Shown here piece by piece: positions 1 through 9,100 of a stretch of 64,000 nucleotides of DNA. Origin of the DNA: CAYUVA01 sp964448115 [NCBI: uncultured bacterium] (GTDB lineage Bacteria; CAYUVA01); contig CAYUVA010000018.1 in assembly GCA_964448115.1 (NCBI GenBank), positions 1 to 64,000 on the forward strand, given 5' to 3'. Under the pieces are notes generated by a model, which worked only from the letters and a program-made list of their open reading frames with translations, was not told where the DNA came from and searched no databases. A program made the position numbers and the translations under genes. Numbering within the stretch: the stretch's first letter is position 1; every line of letters starts with the position of its first letter.

Positions 1-138
1 ATATTTCAAATAAATTTTTATCTCAAATCGATATATCCATTTAATTACATTCAAATATAATTGCCTATTATTTGCCTACTCGGAAAGAGGAGTATGATTA
101 GATCGCAATAGATAGGCTAACGGGGTGGAATATGAACT

Positions 139-333
139 ATAACATACCACCTGCAATCGTCTTTACTTGTTATCATTTTAGCTTTTTCCTGTACTGCGAC
201 CACAAGCCACGCCACGAAAGCTGAAAAAGACAGCGATATAATCGCTAAGACCTTCAATATCCTCTGCTCGGACTGCGGGCTTTACGAGAGTACTATTACT
301 GGAGCGAGGTACTCGACTGATACGCCGATTTAA
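139..333 (+). pseudogene. Possible small secreted or lipoprotein ORF lacking an in-frame start
   Basis: Reading codons from 139 to the TAA at 331-333 gives about 64 residues. A hydrophobic stretch (LLVIILAFSC) looks like a signal peptide or crude lipobox, followed by a short polar region with a C-x-x-C pair (LCSDCG). No ATG, GTG or TTG opens this frame. The only ATG with a Shine-Dalgarno-like GGGGTGG before it is at 132 and lies in another frame that closes after 31 codons. A one-base indel near 135-150 would join them, or CTG at 151 might serve as start. It could be a decayed small secreted protein or a chance ORF. Its position just upstream of a radical SAM unit is noted but proves nothing. 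Confidence 0.25.
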
Positions 334-340
334 TCCCGAC

Positions 341-369
341 TTGACTTTTTTTCCAAAAGCACTTAAATT
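341..369 (+). promoter_or_regulatory. Candidate sigma-70 promoter for the pentapeptide-repeat gene
   Basis: TTGACT at 341-346, a 17-base spacer and TAAATT at 364-369 fit a housekeeping promoter (5/6 and 4/6 matches). It would leave a leader of roughly 85 bases before the ATG at 463. Confidence 0.35.
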
Positions 370-462
370 ACCATAAGAACAGGACAGGCACAGGTTAGGA
401 AATCGGTGTAGGGGAGATATATCCCTCGCCAGAGTTGTAAATTGGTATCGCTTGAGGTATAG

Positions 463-2580
463 ATGGTCAAACTCAAAAGAAGCGATGTCATCGAGTATAT
501 CGAGGCAGGTAAGAGCCTTGCAAATGCCAACCTGGTAGGCTTGGATCTTACTGGCATCAATCTTTCCGCAGTTAACCTGAGCGGCGCCAACCTAATCGGC
601 TCCAATCTTAGTGGTTGCCTGATTCGAGGAGCCAACCTCTACCAGGCAGAGCTTATTGGAGCCAACCTGGAGAATGCTGACCTGACCGATGCTTTCTTGC
701 AGGGCGTGGATCTGCGAGAGACCGGCTTAGAGGGTGCTGTTTTTCGCAGAACCAACCTGTTTTTCTGTGATCTGAGGGGGCAAAATCTGCCAAATATTGA
801 GATGGAGGGAGCTATATTGCAGGATGCCCAGCTCGCTGGAGCTAACCTTAAGGGTGCTAATATGCAGTATTGCCTGCTGCAAAAGGCGAACCTGGCTAGC
901 ACTATTTTAGCTAACTCCAAGCTGATGGGAGCAAAGCTTTCCGGCGCCAATATCGATGGAACCGACTTCAATAATGCGCTTCTGATGGGAGCCGAGGTCA
1001 TCGAGAGCGAACTTTACAATGCTGACTTCACCGATGCAGTAATAATCGGTGTTAACTTCACGCGCAGCTTTATGAAGGATCCAGATTTCACACGCGCCAA
1101 GATGATCGATGTAAATCTTACAGAGGCTGTCATATCCGGTGGGATATTCAAGGAATCCAACCTGTATAAGGCGAGGCTGAACAAAGCAAACCTCGAAGGA
1201 GCCTTGGCTGAACATGTAAATATGGACGAGATGAAGGGTATCAGTCTGAAAATGAACAATTCCAAGCTGATCTCTGCCTCGATAAAGCGTGCACTACTAA
1301 GTAGTGCGAATTTCCAGGGATCCGACTTCACCGGCGCTAATCTAGAGTACAGCCGCCTCGAACAAGCCAATATATCCCAGTCCAAACTCATCTTCGCAAA
1401 TTTATCCCAGACCATATTGATCAGCGTTGATTTTGCTTACTCTGATCTCACTGGCGCTAAGTTGTCCAAGGCTGATCTGAGCAACGCAAACCTTAAAAGC
1501 TGCAACCTCGATAGCTGCAACATGGAGGGTGCGGTAATTAAGAATACCAATCTCATGAATTGCAATGTCGATGCTGCCATAATCGATTTCAAGACACGCC
1601 AGAAGATAGATGAGATCATCGACCAGTACGATGAGATGGCAAAACCGACCAAGGATTCCTTTATTCAGGAGAGAAAGAGCAGAACGGAAACAATAGAACA
1701 AGACCTCGATCTCACCCTTGAGGAGCGTTTTGATCAGCTCCTCGACCGAGAAAAGATAGATAAACTCAAACAAAAGGCAAGTAATAAGGAAAAGGGTGCG
1801 GAAGCCAGAAGAAATGTTCCCCAAACGGAAAAGGCAGATCAGAGAAAATCTTCATCGCAGGAGACCGATGCATTGCGCAATCCGAAGATAATCGCTGCCC
1901 ACATCAAGCGTATCGACCGAAAACTAGAGGCGCTTGGCAATATGGCTCCACAAAAACGGCAGGCTCTGCTTGAGGAGCGCAAGAAGTATGTCAAGGTTCT
2001 CAAAGCTTTGCTTAAAAAACAAAAGGGAGCCGCTGAGCAACCGCCCGCAAAAGCAAAACAGCAAAAACAAATCCCTGCTACAGCAAAAGAGACCAGAGAA
2101 ACAATAAAAGATCCCTTAAAAGATAAAGATGATGAGTTGGCAAAGAAAATACAAGAACTGGAAAAAAGGCTCGAGGAACTAACCAAGAAGAAGGAAGAAC
2201 CAGAGCGGGTAAAACCACGAGCAAAAGATCCCAACGAGGAGCTTAAGGGCGATGATATAACCAACGTGCTCAAGTATACGAGCCTGGTCTCATTCCTTCA
2301 GCAGCTCGCAATTGACGGAAAAACAGTGATGCTCAAGGTGCGCTCCAAGGAGGAATCCGACCCCGGATATATTTTTTTGAAGAATGGCTCGGTAATCCAC
2401 GCAAAAGTAGGTGAGCTGAAGGGCAACGAGGCATTCTATTACATCATTAGCCTGCAAGTATTAAGCGCTGAGGCTATGGAGCAGTACAACGAGGTGGAGG
2501 TTACCATTACCGATAAGATGGAGCGCCTGCTGCTCCATGCTCATAAATACAAGGATGACCGCAACAGAGGGCTTCAATGA
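463..2580 (+). CDS. Pentapeptide-repeat protein with C-terminal DUF4388 domain
   Basis: The 705-residue protein has three parts. Residues about 20-375 are tandem pentapeptide repeats of the A(N/D)Lxx type (for example SGANLIGSNLSG), expected to fold as a right-handed quadrilateral beta-helix. Residues about 385-595 are highly charged, Lys/Glu/Gln-rich and probably coiled coil. Residues about 597-700 match the DUF4388 (PATAN-like) pattern, with TNVLKYTSLVSFLQQL followed by a strand and the GYIFLKNGSVIHAKVGELKG hairpin. No signal peptide is seen, so it is probably cytoplasmic. DUF4388 domains occur in bacterial regulatory and motility scaffold proteins; the partner here is unknown. GAGGT lies just before the ATG. 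The stop overlaps the start of the next radical SAM gene by 4 bases, implying translational coupling. A second DUF4388 protein lies at 17738. Confidence 0.85.
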   Translation: MVKLKRSDVIEYIEAGKSLANANLVGLDLTGINLSAVNLSGANLIGSNLSGCLIRGANLYQAELIGANLENADLTDAFLQGVDLRETGLEGAVFRRTNLFFCDLRGQNLPNIEMEGAILQDAQLAGANLKGANMQYCLLQKANLASTILANSKLMGAKLSGANIDGTDFNNALLMGAEVIESELYNADFTDAVIIGVNFTRSFMKDPDFTRAKMIDVNLTEAVISGGIFKESNLYKARLNKANLEGALAEHVNMDEMKGISLKMNNSKLISASIKRALLSSANFQGSDFTGANLEYSRLEQANISQSKLIFANLSQTILISVDFAYSDLTGAKLSKADLSNANLKSCNLDSCNMEGAVIKNTNLMNCNVDAAIIDFKTRQKIDEIIDQYDEMAKPTKDSFIQERKSRTETIEQDLDLTLEERFDQLLDREKIDKLKQKASNKEKGAEARRNVPQTEKADQRKSSSQETDALRNPKIIAAHIKRIDRKLEALGNMAPQKRQALLEERKKYVKVLKALLKKQKGAAEQPPAKAKQQKQIPATAKETRETIKDPLKDKDDELAKKIQELEKRLEELTKKKEEPERVKPRAKDPNEELKGDDITNVLKYTSLVSFLQQLAIDGKTVMLKVRSKEESDPGYIFLKNGSVIHAKVGELKGNEAFYYIISLQVLSAEAMEQYNEVEVTITDKMERLLLHAHKYKDDRNRGLQ

Positions 2581-3482
2581 CCCCATTGACGGTATTTATA
2601 TTCTATACCGCCAGATGCAACCTGACCTGCGACTTTTGTTTTAATAGATTCTCCGGGGATGACGAGCTAGATTCGTTCCCTGAAGATAAGCTCGATATTC
2701 TCGGCATATTCCTGGAGCGCATAGCCCCAGAGATAGTCATCATCACCGGCGGCGAGCCGACCCTGGAGCCATCGCTATTTAGCCTGCTTGATATGCTTCG
2801 CTCACAGGGCATCCTCTCCATGATCCTCTCCAACGGGCATAGATTAAGCGATGCAATGCTAGTCAGGCTAGCTGGAGCTGGCTTGAATTATTTGTCAATA
2901 TCGCTGAATACGCTAGCTTTACCTGATGACAAGGCGGATCGGTACATCGAGGATACATTCGCAAAGCTCGATCAGATCGCCAGCCTCGGCATGACAGCAT
3001 CGCTGATCAGCGTGATAACTCGGCGCAATATAAGCCTGATCGAGCATATATATCAGCTTGCCAATAAACCCCCTGGAGTCGGGATCATCTATCAGCCGGT
3101 TTACATTCCTGAATCGCTCAATGCCTTGCCTGATTATGCGTTGGAGCTTATGACCCAAGCCGAGAAGCAGGGATTGTCAAGTAGCCTGGCGCCTTATTTC
3201 AGGGATTATGATTTGCAGCAATATCGCAGGCTATTCGGCTATTTATATGGCTTGGAGCCTGAGCCTGCGCATCCTGGGCGCTGTCGCATGGGAAGCGAGA
3301 GCGTGGTCATCTATCCCGATGGCAGGCTATTGCCCTGTTTTCATCGAGGTGATCTGTGTGTCGGCAATCTGTTTTCAGATGATCACCAGCAGCTATTGCA
3401 TAGGGCTGCTGAGCAATGGGGCGAGCTAGCCGATGCGCACTGTTTCGGCAAGCACTGCCTGTCGCTGTTCGTGGGGGAGTGA
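2577..3482 (+). CDS. Radical SAM protein with SPASM/twitch-like C-terminus
   Basis: This 301-residue protein carries the radical SAM cluster motif near its N-terminus (CNLTCDFC, C-x3-C-x2-C) and the SAM-binding GGEP motif (ITGGEPTLEP), as expected of a partial TIM barrel. The C-terminus has further cysteines in the layout GRCRMGSESVVIYPDG...LPCFHRGDLCVGN...CFGKHC, as in SPASM/twitch proteins that hold an auxiliary Fe-S cluster. Such enzymes modify peptides or proteins, or act as anaerobic sulfatase-maturase-like enzymes. The substrate is not evident. ATG overlaps the preceding pentapeptide/DUF4388 stop (ATGA), so the two are almost surely co-translated and functionally linked. Confidence 0.85.
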   Translation: MTPLTVFIFYTARCNLTCDFCFNRFSGDDELDSFPEDKLDILGIFLERIAPEIVIITGGEPTLEPSLFSLLDMLRSQGILSMILSNGHRLSDAMLVRLAGAGLNYLSISLNTLALPDDKADRYIEDTFAKLDQIASLGMTASLISVITRRNISLIEHIYQLANKPPGVGIIYQPVYIPESLNALPDYALELMTQAEKQGLSSSLAPYFRDYDLQQYRRLFGYLYGLEPEPAHPGRCRMGSESVVIYPDGRLLPCFHRGDLCVGNLFSDDHQQLLHRAAEQWGELADAHCFGKHCLSLFVGE

Positions 3483-3845
3483 ATTTGGGTGTTGACATTA
3501 TCACAGAATGGAGCCATTTTATAATAAATAAAGCTCGCAATGAGGGTTGGAAGAATTTGATTGATACGAATAATATGGGTATTGCAATAGTAAATAAGCC
3601 CTGGACAGGTGATCAAGGTTATTCTCCGTCAGAGCATAACCAAGAAGAAATTACCCCTTAATATGAGAGATTGAGTGATATATATAGCTATTAGGATGAC
3701 GAAATTAGAGAAAAATTCGGACGCAACTAATTAAAACTGTCCTGTGAAAGATTAAATTATCTTCGATAGAATGATTATAATAACGAAACTACCTATAATT
3801 TCAGACTATACTTGGTTTAAAGAAATCAAAAATTGGAAGTAAAAA
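3483..3845. other. Intergenic stretch, AT-rich, no convincing gene
   Basis: A TTG-initiated reading frame of about 58 codons (3485-3661) runs through the first half, but it has no Shine-Dalgarno site and no recognisable motif. A promoter-like pair TTATCA (3498-3503), 16 bases, TATAAT (3520-3525) and further TATAAT boxes at 3776-3781 and 3794-3799 are present in AT-rich DNA. Any of them could serve the metallophosphoesterase at 3846. Confidence 0.4.
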
Positions 3846-4931
3846 ATGCAAAACAGCGACTTCTACCTCCTCGCCCACCTGTCTGACTTGCATTTGACCA
3901 GCAAGAGGATGGACTACTTCAGGGGGCTGCTTGGTAATAAGAAGCTCAACGAGTGCGACTATATCCTCATTACCGGCGATATAAGAGACACCTCCAAGGT
4001 GGAACGGCTCATCGAGATATTTGAGACCCTGGAGCCACTCAAGGAAAAGATCCTGCCCGTGCCTGGCAATCATGACATAAACCTTGATATGGTCAAGGTG
4101 GGCAGGAATATCTCGAAAATATTATTGAAAATCTGGCGATATATTAGGATAACAAATCCAGAGGTTTGGATTATTACAAAAATATTTAATGATCTTATCG
4201 ATACTATTAGCGATAATAAGCGATATAATATAAATTATAGACAACTTTTTAAGATGATTTCATTAAATGAACTTTCATTAATGCAGGTGGATCCCGGCCA
4301 AAAAATTAGCAAAATATCCAGAATAAAACGAGATCTATTTTTACTCATAAACGACAATCCTCAGGCAGCCTCGACTCCGTATCCCATGTACAAACATCTC
4401 GATGAGAACCTGACCATTGTGCTGCTCGATTCCACCTACAAGGGCATGAAGGATCTCGGCATAAACAATGCATTCGGGGTTATTGGTGATGTGCAACTCA
4501 AAAGGCTGGAGAGGTTTTTTGCTCAAAACAAGCAAAGGAAACACATAATACTTCTCCATCACCATGTGCAGATCCCGCAGGAGGTCAAGGAGAAGCTCAA
4601 AGGCTTGAACAAGATGATGTTCGATGTCTCGGAGCAATTTTTAAAGATACTCTTGGATGATCGAGATAAATTGGTCGATCTCTGCGGAAAATACAATGTA
4701 ACCGCCATCTTCAACGGGCACCGCCACTGGGACTACGAGACCGAACTTGATGGCATAAAGATAGTCTCTGCGCCATCGACAACTATGGGCAATGAGCTTG
4801 AGGGCTATGGCAAGCCATACTTTAAGCGATTTCGATTATACAAAGGTTCTGGCATGGTCGAATATCATGACACCATTGAACTTGAGCCATTGGTCAAGCC
4901 AAAGCAGGCCAAAACTGATGAGCCAGCTTGA
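3846..4931 (+). CDS. Calcineurin-like metallophosphoesterase
   Basis: The 361-residue protein has the full metal-binding signature of calcineurin-like phosphoesterases: SDLH (Asp14, His16), TGD (Asp45), PGNHD near residue 77, a histidine pair in ILLHHHV and NGHRHWD near the C-terminus. Such enzymes use a dinuclear metal centre to cleave phosphomonoesters or phosphodiesters (cyclic nucleotides, lipids, nucleic-acid ends). The substrate cannot be read from sequence. There is no signal peptide, so it is probably cytoplasmic. An insertion of about 80 residues rich in Ile/Lys/Asn, encoded at about 4100-4340, lies between the GNHD and HHH blocks. That stretch is clearly more AT-rich than the flanking coding sequence, which suggests a lineage-specific insert. 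The gene stands alone on its strand with 56 bases to the next gene. Confidence 0.88.
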   Translation: MQNSDFYLLAHLSDLHLTSKRMDYFRGLLGNKKLNECDYILITGDIRDTSKVERLIEIFETLEPLKEKILPVPGNHDINLDMVKVGRNISKILLKIWRYIRITNPEVWIITKIFNDLIDTISDNKRYNINYRQLFKMISLNELSLMQVDPGQKISKISRIKRDLFLLINDNPQAASTPYPMYKHLDENLTIVLLDSTYKGMKDLGINNAFGVIGDVQLKRLERFFAQNKQRKHIILLHHHVQIPQEVKEKLKGLNKMMFDVSEQFLKILLDDRDKLVDLCGKYNVTAIFNGHRHWDYETELDGIKIVSAPSTTMGNELEGYGKPYFKRFRLYKGSGMVEYHDTIELEPLVKPKQAKTDEPA

Positions 4932-4987
4932 CTAATCGTCTCCTTTTGCATAGGATCGGAGCGTTCTAATAACTCAAGGAGGTCATT

Positions 4988-5755
4988 ATGAGGGATCTTA
5001 GCAAGCTGACGGTTATATTGGCATTATTATCGCTTTTTTTCCCAACGATTATCTTGGCAGAGGAGCTTTCCAGGGGCAACCTGGTCATTGAACTGGATAA
5101 TATAAAGGAACTTTACAAGAATACAGGCACGCTGAAGGATAAGATTGTGCTGCTTAAGGGCAAATTCAACGGCTTCGAGGCGGATCGGGCGTGCAATCAA
5201 TATCGCCCTTCGAGCAGATCCGACTGGGTGCTTAAAGATGGGACTGGCTGTATTTATATAAATGGTCCTTTTCCTCTGTGGTGCGATCCTATAGACAAGG
5301 GGACCCTGGGCACGAAGATTGAGCTTATCGGTATTGTCAGGGTCGAGCCTAAGAACATCTTCATCGAGCTTCTGTATCAGGTGGTATCGCTATCGGAGTA
5401 CAATAAAGCTAAATTGAAGTTCAAGCCTTCACAACCAGTGGAACTTAAGCCGGATACGCAAGGGAGGCTCACCATCGGCGATATCCTGAATTTCCCCAAG
5501 CGATACGAGAACCAGATGGTAACCATAAGCGGCATCTTCAAGGGATGGAAGGGGAACTGCAAGTATCCGCCACCGATGAGTCGCTCGGATTGGATGATCG
5601 AGGACAAGACTGGCTGCATCTATGTTCACGGTCAAACGCCAAGAGGTTACTTCTCGGCGCCGCCGGATGCGCAAGGGATGGACAAGCCGATTACGGTTAC
5701 CGGCAAGATCCTTCTCGATGATAAGGGCAATCCTTACATTAACCTGAATCAATGA
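4988..5755 (+). CDS. Secreted protein with two tandem OB-fold-like repeats
   Basis: This 255-residue protein has a signal peptide (positively charged start, a hydrophobic core around ILALLSLFFPTIILA, cleavage probably before Glu-Glu). The mature part contains two related copies of about 100 residues. Each has a KIVLLKGKFNG/QMVTISGIFKG strand, a P-x-x-RSDW-(V/M)-(L/I) block, a D-(G/K)-TGCIY-(I/V)-(N/H)-G turn and a closing G-K/V strand. This pattern resembles OB-fold bOB/YgiW or tOB domains in periplasmic proteins, but I do not recognise a specific family. AAGGAGG sits 5 bases before the ATG, a very strong ribosome binding site. The 3' end overlaps the DsrE-like remnant on the other strand. 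Confidence 0.7.
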   Translation: MRDLSKLTVILALLSLFFPTIILAEELSRGNLVIELDNIKELYKNTGTLKDKIVLLKGKFNGFEADRACNQYRPSSRSDWVLKDGTGCIYINGPFPLWCDPIDKGTLGTKIELIGIVRVEPKNIFIELLYQVVSLSEYNKAKLKFKPSQPVELKPDTQGRLTIGDILNFPKRYENQMVTISGIFKGWKGNCKYPPPMSRSDWMIEDKTGCIYVHGQTPRGYFSAPPDAQGMDKPITVTGKILLDDKGNPYINLNQ

Positions 5756-6040
5756 GTCGCTGATCTGAAGACAAGCACTTTACCTTCCGATAGGGTGAAC
5801 TTGATCAACTGGTCAAGGATACTGCGCAGGCATCCCTCGATTAGCTCCCCATCATCCGATCCGCGAGCATCCATGCAGGTGGCGCAGAGATAAACACCCC
5901 CCCTTATTCGCCAAAGCCCTTATCATGCGCCCGATATTGTAGTATCCATCTAACATCATCTGCCCTTGCTTGGCGCAGAAGACGGCATCTCCCATAAGAA
6001 ACACTCGCACAATTGAATTAGGTTCGACTCGTTGGATTGC
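5749..6040 (-). pseudogene. Decayed DsrE/DsrF-family gene
   Basis: On the minus strand the frame from about 6040 reads AIQRVEPNSIVRVFLMGDAV then FCAKQGQ and YNIGRMIRALANKGG. After a one-base shift it continues VYLCATCMDARGSDDGELIE to a TGA at 5749-5751. The block (V)RVFLMGDAVxCAKxGQ...CxTCMDARG is characteristic of DsrE-like small sulfur-relay proteins. The shift falls in a run of seven C (5897-5903); a run of six would restore the frame. A TAG at 6041-6043 also cuts off the N-terminus. The missing start and two disruptions point to a pseudogene, though a homopolymer sequencing error is possible. It converges with and overlaps the last 7 bases of the gene at 4988-5755. Confidence 0.7.
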
Positions 6041-6198
6041 CTAAGCCAGGCGGTGGGAGGAATGGGAAACCGTGCAAATGCCTCCCCTAAGAGAAGCCTA
6101 GCTGACACAAGGATAGATTGATTTCTATGTGTCTTTGTGTGGCGCTTATTTATTGCTTAACTAACTCTCAGCCTTCGGTTGCGACTATTGCGGTTTTA
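6041..6198. other. Intergenic DNA with an ACAAAGACACAAAG-type repeat remnant
   Basis: The stretch 6126-6141 (TGTGTCTTTGTGTGGC on the + strand) is the reverse complement of the ACAAAGACACA element seen at 19662 and 29409. It may also contain decayed 5' sequence of the DsrE-like gene. No gene is seen. Confidence 0.4.
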
Positions 6199-9100
6199 TC
6201 ATTCCCCCGCTCTGAGGTATGGCCATTGCTTGCTAAGGTTACGCACCCCGTCGTTTGCCACCAAGCCAAGCTCTATGGTCATAGGAGACAACCCGCTCTC
6301 CATCGGCACGCCCAAAGCAAATACATTATCGCCAGCTATGCCCCCGGGATCTGGATAGACGCCATTATCAAGCAACTTAACTCCGCTGGGAATGCCCTGA
6401 TAGTAAATCTCGACCTCTATCGGAGTCGAATAGATAGGCACCGGCAGCTCATATACATAAGCAACCATGGTCAGGTACCCGCCGGTGTGGTCTAGTTCTG
6501 TATCCCAGTACCCGCCCAGGTATATCTGTGGTGCAATAAGGTCGATGATCACCTCGACCTCGTTGCTCTTTTCGCTCTCCAAGCCGGCGTTGTTCAGCGC
6601 GGTTACCGAGTAATAATACCTCTTGTTTCCCACCACCGTGTTGTCGATATAATTTGAGGATTTCACCGGCCAGCCTTGATTGAGCACTATGTATCCGCCG
6701 GTCGGGGTCTCGCGTCGATATATATAGTACCCCTTGAGGTCAGGCTCTGTATTATCATCCCAATCGAGGTGTGCGCTCGGTCCCACCATCCATCCGCGCA
6801 GGTTCCTTGGTTTGGATGGCGCGTCGCTCCCGGTCGATGCGCTAACCGTATTGGAAGGCTCGCTCTCCAAGCCGAGATCATTCACCGCTGTAACGAAGTA
6901 ATTATAGAGCGTTGCCGGCTGCACATCCTCGTCCGAGTAATGCGACTGGCTCTCCAGATCAGCGATGCGAGTGAAGCCGGAGACATCGCTCTTTCTTCGA
7001 TAGACATTGTATCCAGCCAGGTTCGTCTCGCTGTTGTCCTCCCAGTCGAGTGCGATGCGGTCGCCCTGTCCCTCGGCAGTCAAGCCGCGTGGCGCAGAGG
7101 GAGGCGGACTGGTAGGAGTCGGCGTCTGCCCCGGCTGCGTGGGAGTCGGAGTTGGCTGACCAGCCAGGGCGATGTATAGGTTGTAGCTGCCCATGTCATC
7201 CGCATCGTAACCATCAACCACGATAAAGTAAGATTGCCCAGCAGCAAGAGCCAAATCTAATATCCGCTCCGGGGTGCCGCTGTCAGAGCCTGCGATGCAG
7301 GAAGCCATATTCTCGCAGTCGGTAAGCACATACAGCGAGGCATCGAAGGGATCAACCGCGGTAAGCGTGATATCAACATTCTGGTTGCTGGCTGGATTGT
7401 ATTGGTAAACCACATCAGCACCGATAGCCTTATACCCAGTGCAGCCGCCGTTGCCCGGGTCGTAGTCATTCGCTGCATAAGATGTATCGCCGCTGTGAGA
7501 GTACGGTACCTGGGGGATCAGCTTGCCGGGACAGCGCTCATTCTTAAGCTCCACTGTGAGCGCGTAGTTGCCATTATCACCTGAATCAAATCCATCGCTT
7601 ATGATGTAATAAGTGGTTCCTGCTTGCAGCAACATATTGCTTATTGTCTCTGCTCCGCCGCTTAATGCCTGGTCGCTACCCCTTAGGCAGGAGTCCATGT
7701 TCCCGCAGTCGGTTACCACATACAGAGAGGCATCGTAATCGCTCGGCTCAAGGATGATATTCACCTCCAGGTTGCGACTCGGCGTGAAGGAGTAAACAAT
7801 ATCCTTGCCATAGGCGTTATAGCCGGTGCACCCCCCACTGCCAGGATTGTAGTCGTTATGAATCTCTGGATCATTAGTATTGCCTTGTGTGCTGAAGGGG
7901 AGGGAGTTTACCTGTATTCCGGGACAAGTATCGCCTGATGGGGGCTGCCCTGGGGTCGGTGTGCGAGTGGGAGTCGATGTGGGATATGGCGTGAGGGTTG
8001 GCGTTGCCGTGGCAGTCGGGGTCGGAGGCGGAGTCGGAGAAACACCGCTGGATGCGATCAGTATCTGGAAGGAGCCTATATCCTCTGCGTCATAGCTGTC
8101 GCATACGATGTAGTATGTAGTTCCGCCGGTCAAGGGAACATTGGAGAGCACCTCCGGGTCGTTTACTGTATCGACTCCAGCGATGCAGGTTCCCATATCA
8201 TCGCAGTCGGTTACCACATATATCGCCGGGTCATAAGCCTCCTCCTGCCACAGATATACATCGATGCTCATATTGGAAGGCGGAGTATAGGAAAAGACGA
8301 TATCCCTACCTGGCTCCGAGTAGCCGGTGCAGCCGCTCGAACCTGGATTGTAGTTGTTCTCCGCATTGCTCATATTGCGCGAGCGGATGAAAGGAAGCGA
8401 ATCGACCACGGTGCCAGGGCAGATATCATCAGCCTCGTGCACATCGAAGGTGAATTCGCCACCCTCGTAAGGCTCGTAGGCATCGAAGAAGATATAGTAC
8501 CTGGTGCCGGACTGAACGGGCACATTATGAAGCATCTCCGTTCCACCGGTCGTATATTGATCCGAGCCAGCGATGCAAGTGGTTAGATCCTTGCAATCTG
8601 TGGCTATATAAAGCGAGGCATCGAAACCTGTCGGATCCATGATTACGCTGATCTTCTGATCGTAAGGGGGATCATAGTGATAGATTAGATCCTTGCCGGC
8701 TGCGGTATGCCCGGTGCAACCCCCGCCGCCCGGATTGTAGTCATCATCACCATAGATCGAGTCGTCCGCGCCGTGATAGGGGAGGCTAGGAACCTCTATG
8801 CCAGGACAGACATCCTGGTAAACATAGAAGTAGAGATTAAAGGTGCCGAAGCTGAGCGGCCAGGTGCCGTCGCATATAATATAATAGGTCGTGCCCTGAG
8901 CAAGGTGAAGATCCACGATGTATTCCGGCTCTCCGCTGGCGACTCTGTCTGCTCCAGCAACGCAACTATCCATATCGCTGCAGTCGGTTACCACATAGAT
9001 CGATGCGTCGAAGTCCGCTGGGTCCATGATCAGGATAACCCTCATGTCCTTAGGGGGGGTGAAGTTATACACGACATCTGGTCCGGTCGCGAATATGCCG

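Noticed and set aside
463-2273. Multiple minus-strand ORFs opposite the pentapeptide-repeat gene
   Set aside because: The regular GCNAAC-rich codons of pentapeptide repeats remove stops from the other frames; the proteins read as low-complexity shadows.
3485-3661. TTG-started 58-codon ORF after the radical SAM gene
   Set aside because: No ribosome binding site, no motif and AT-rich composition typical of the intergenic stretch; kept only as a note.
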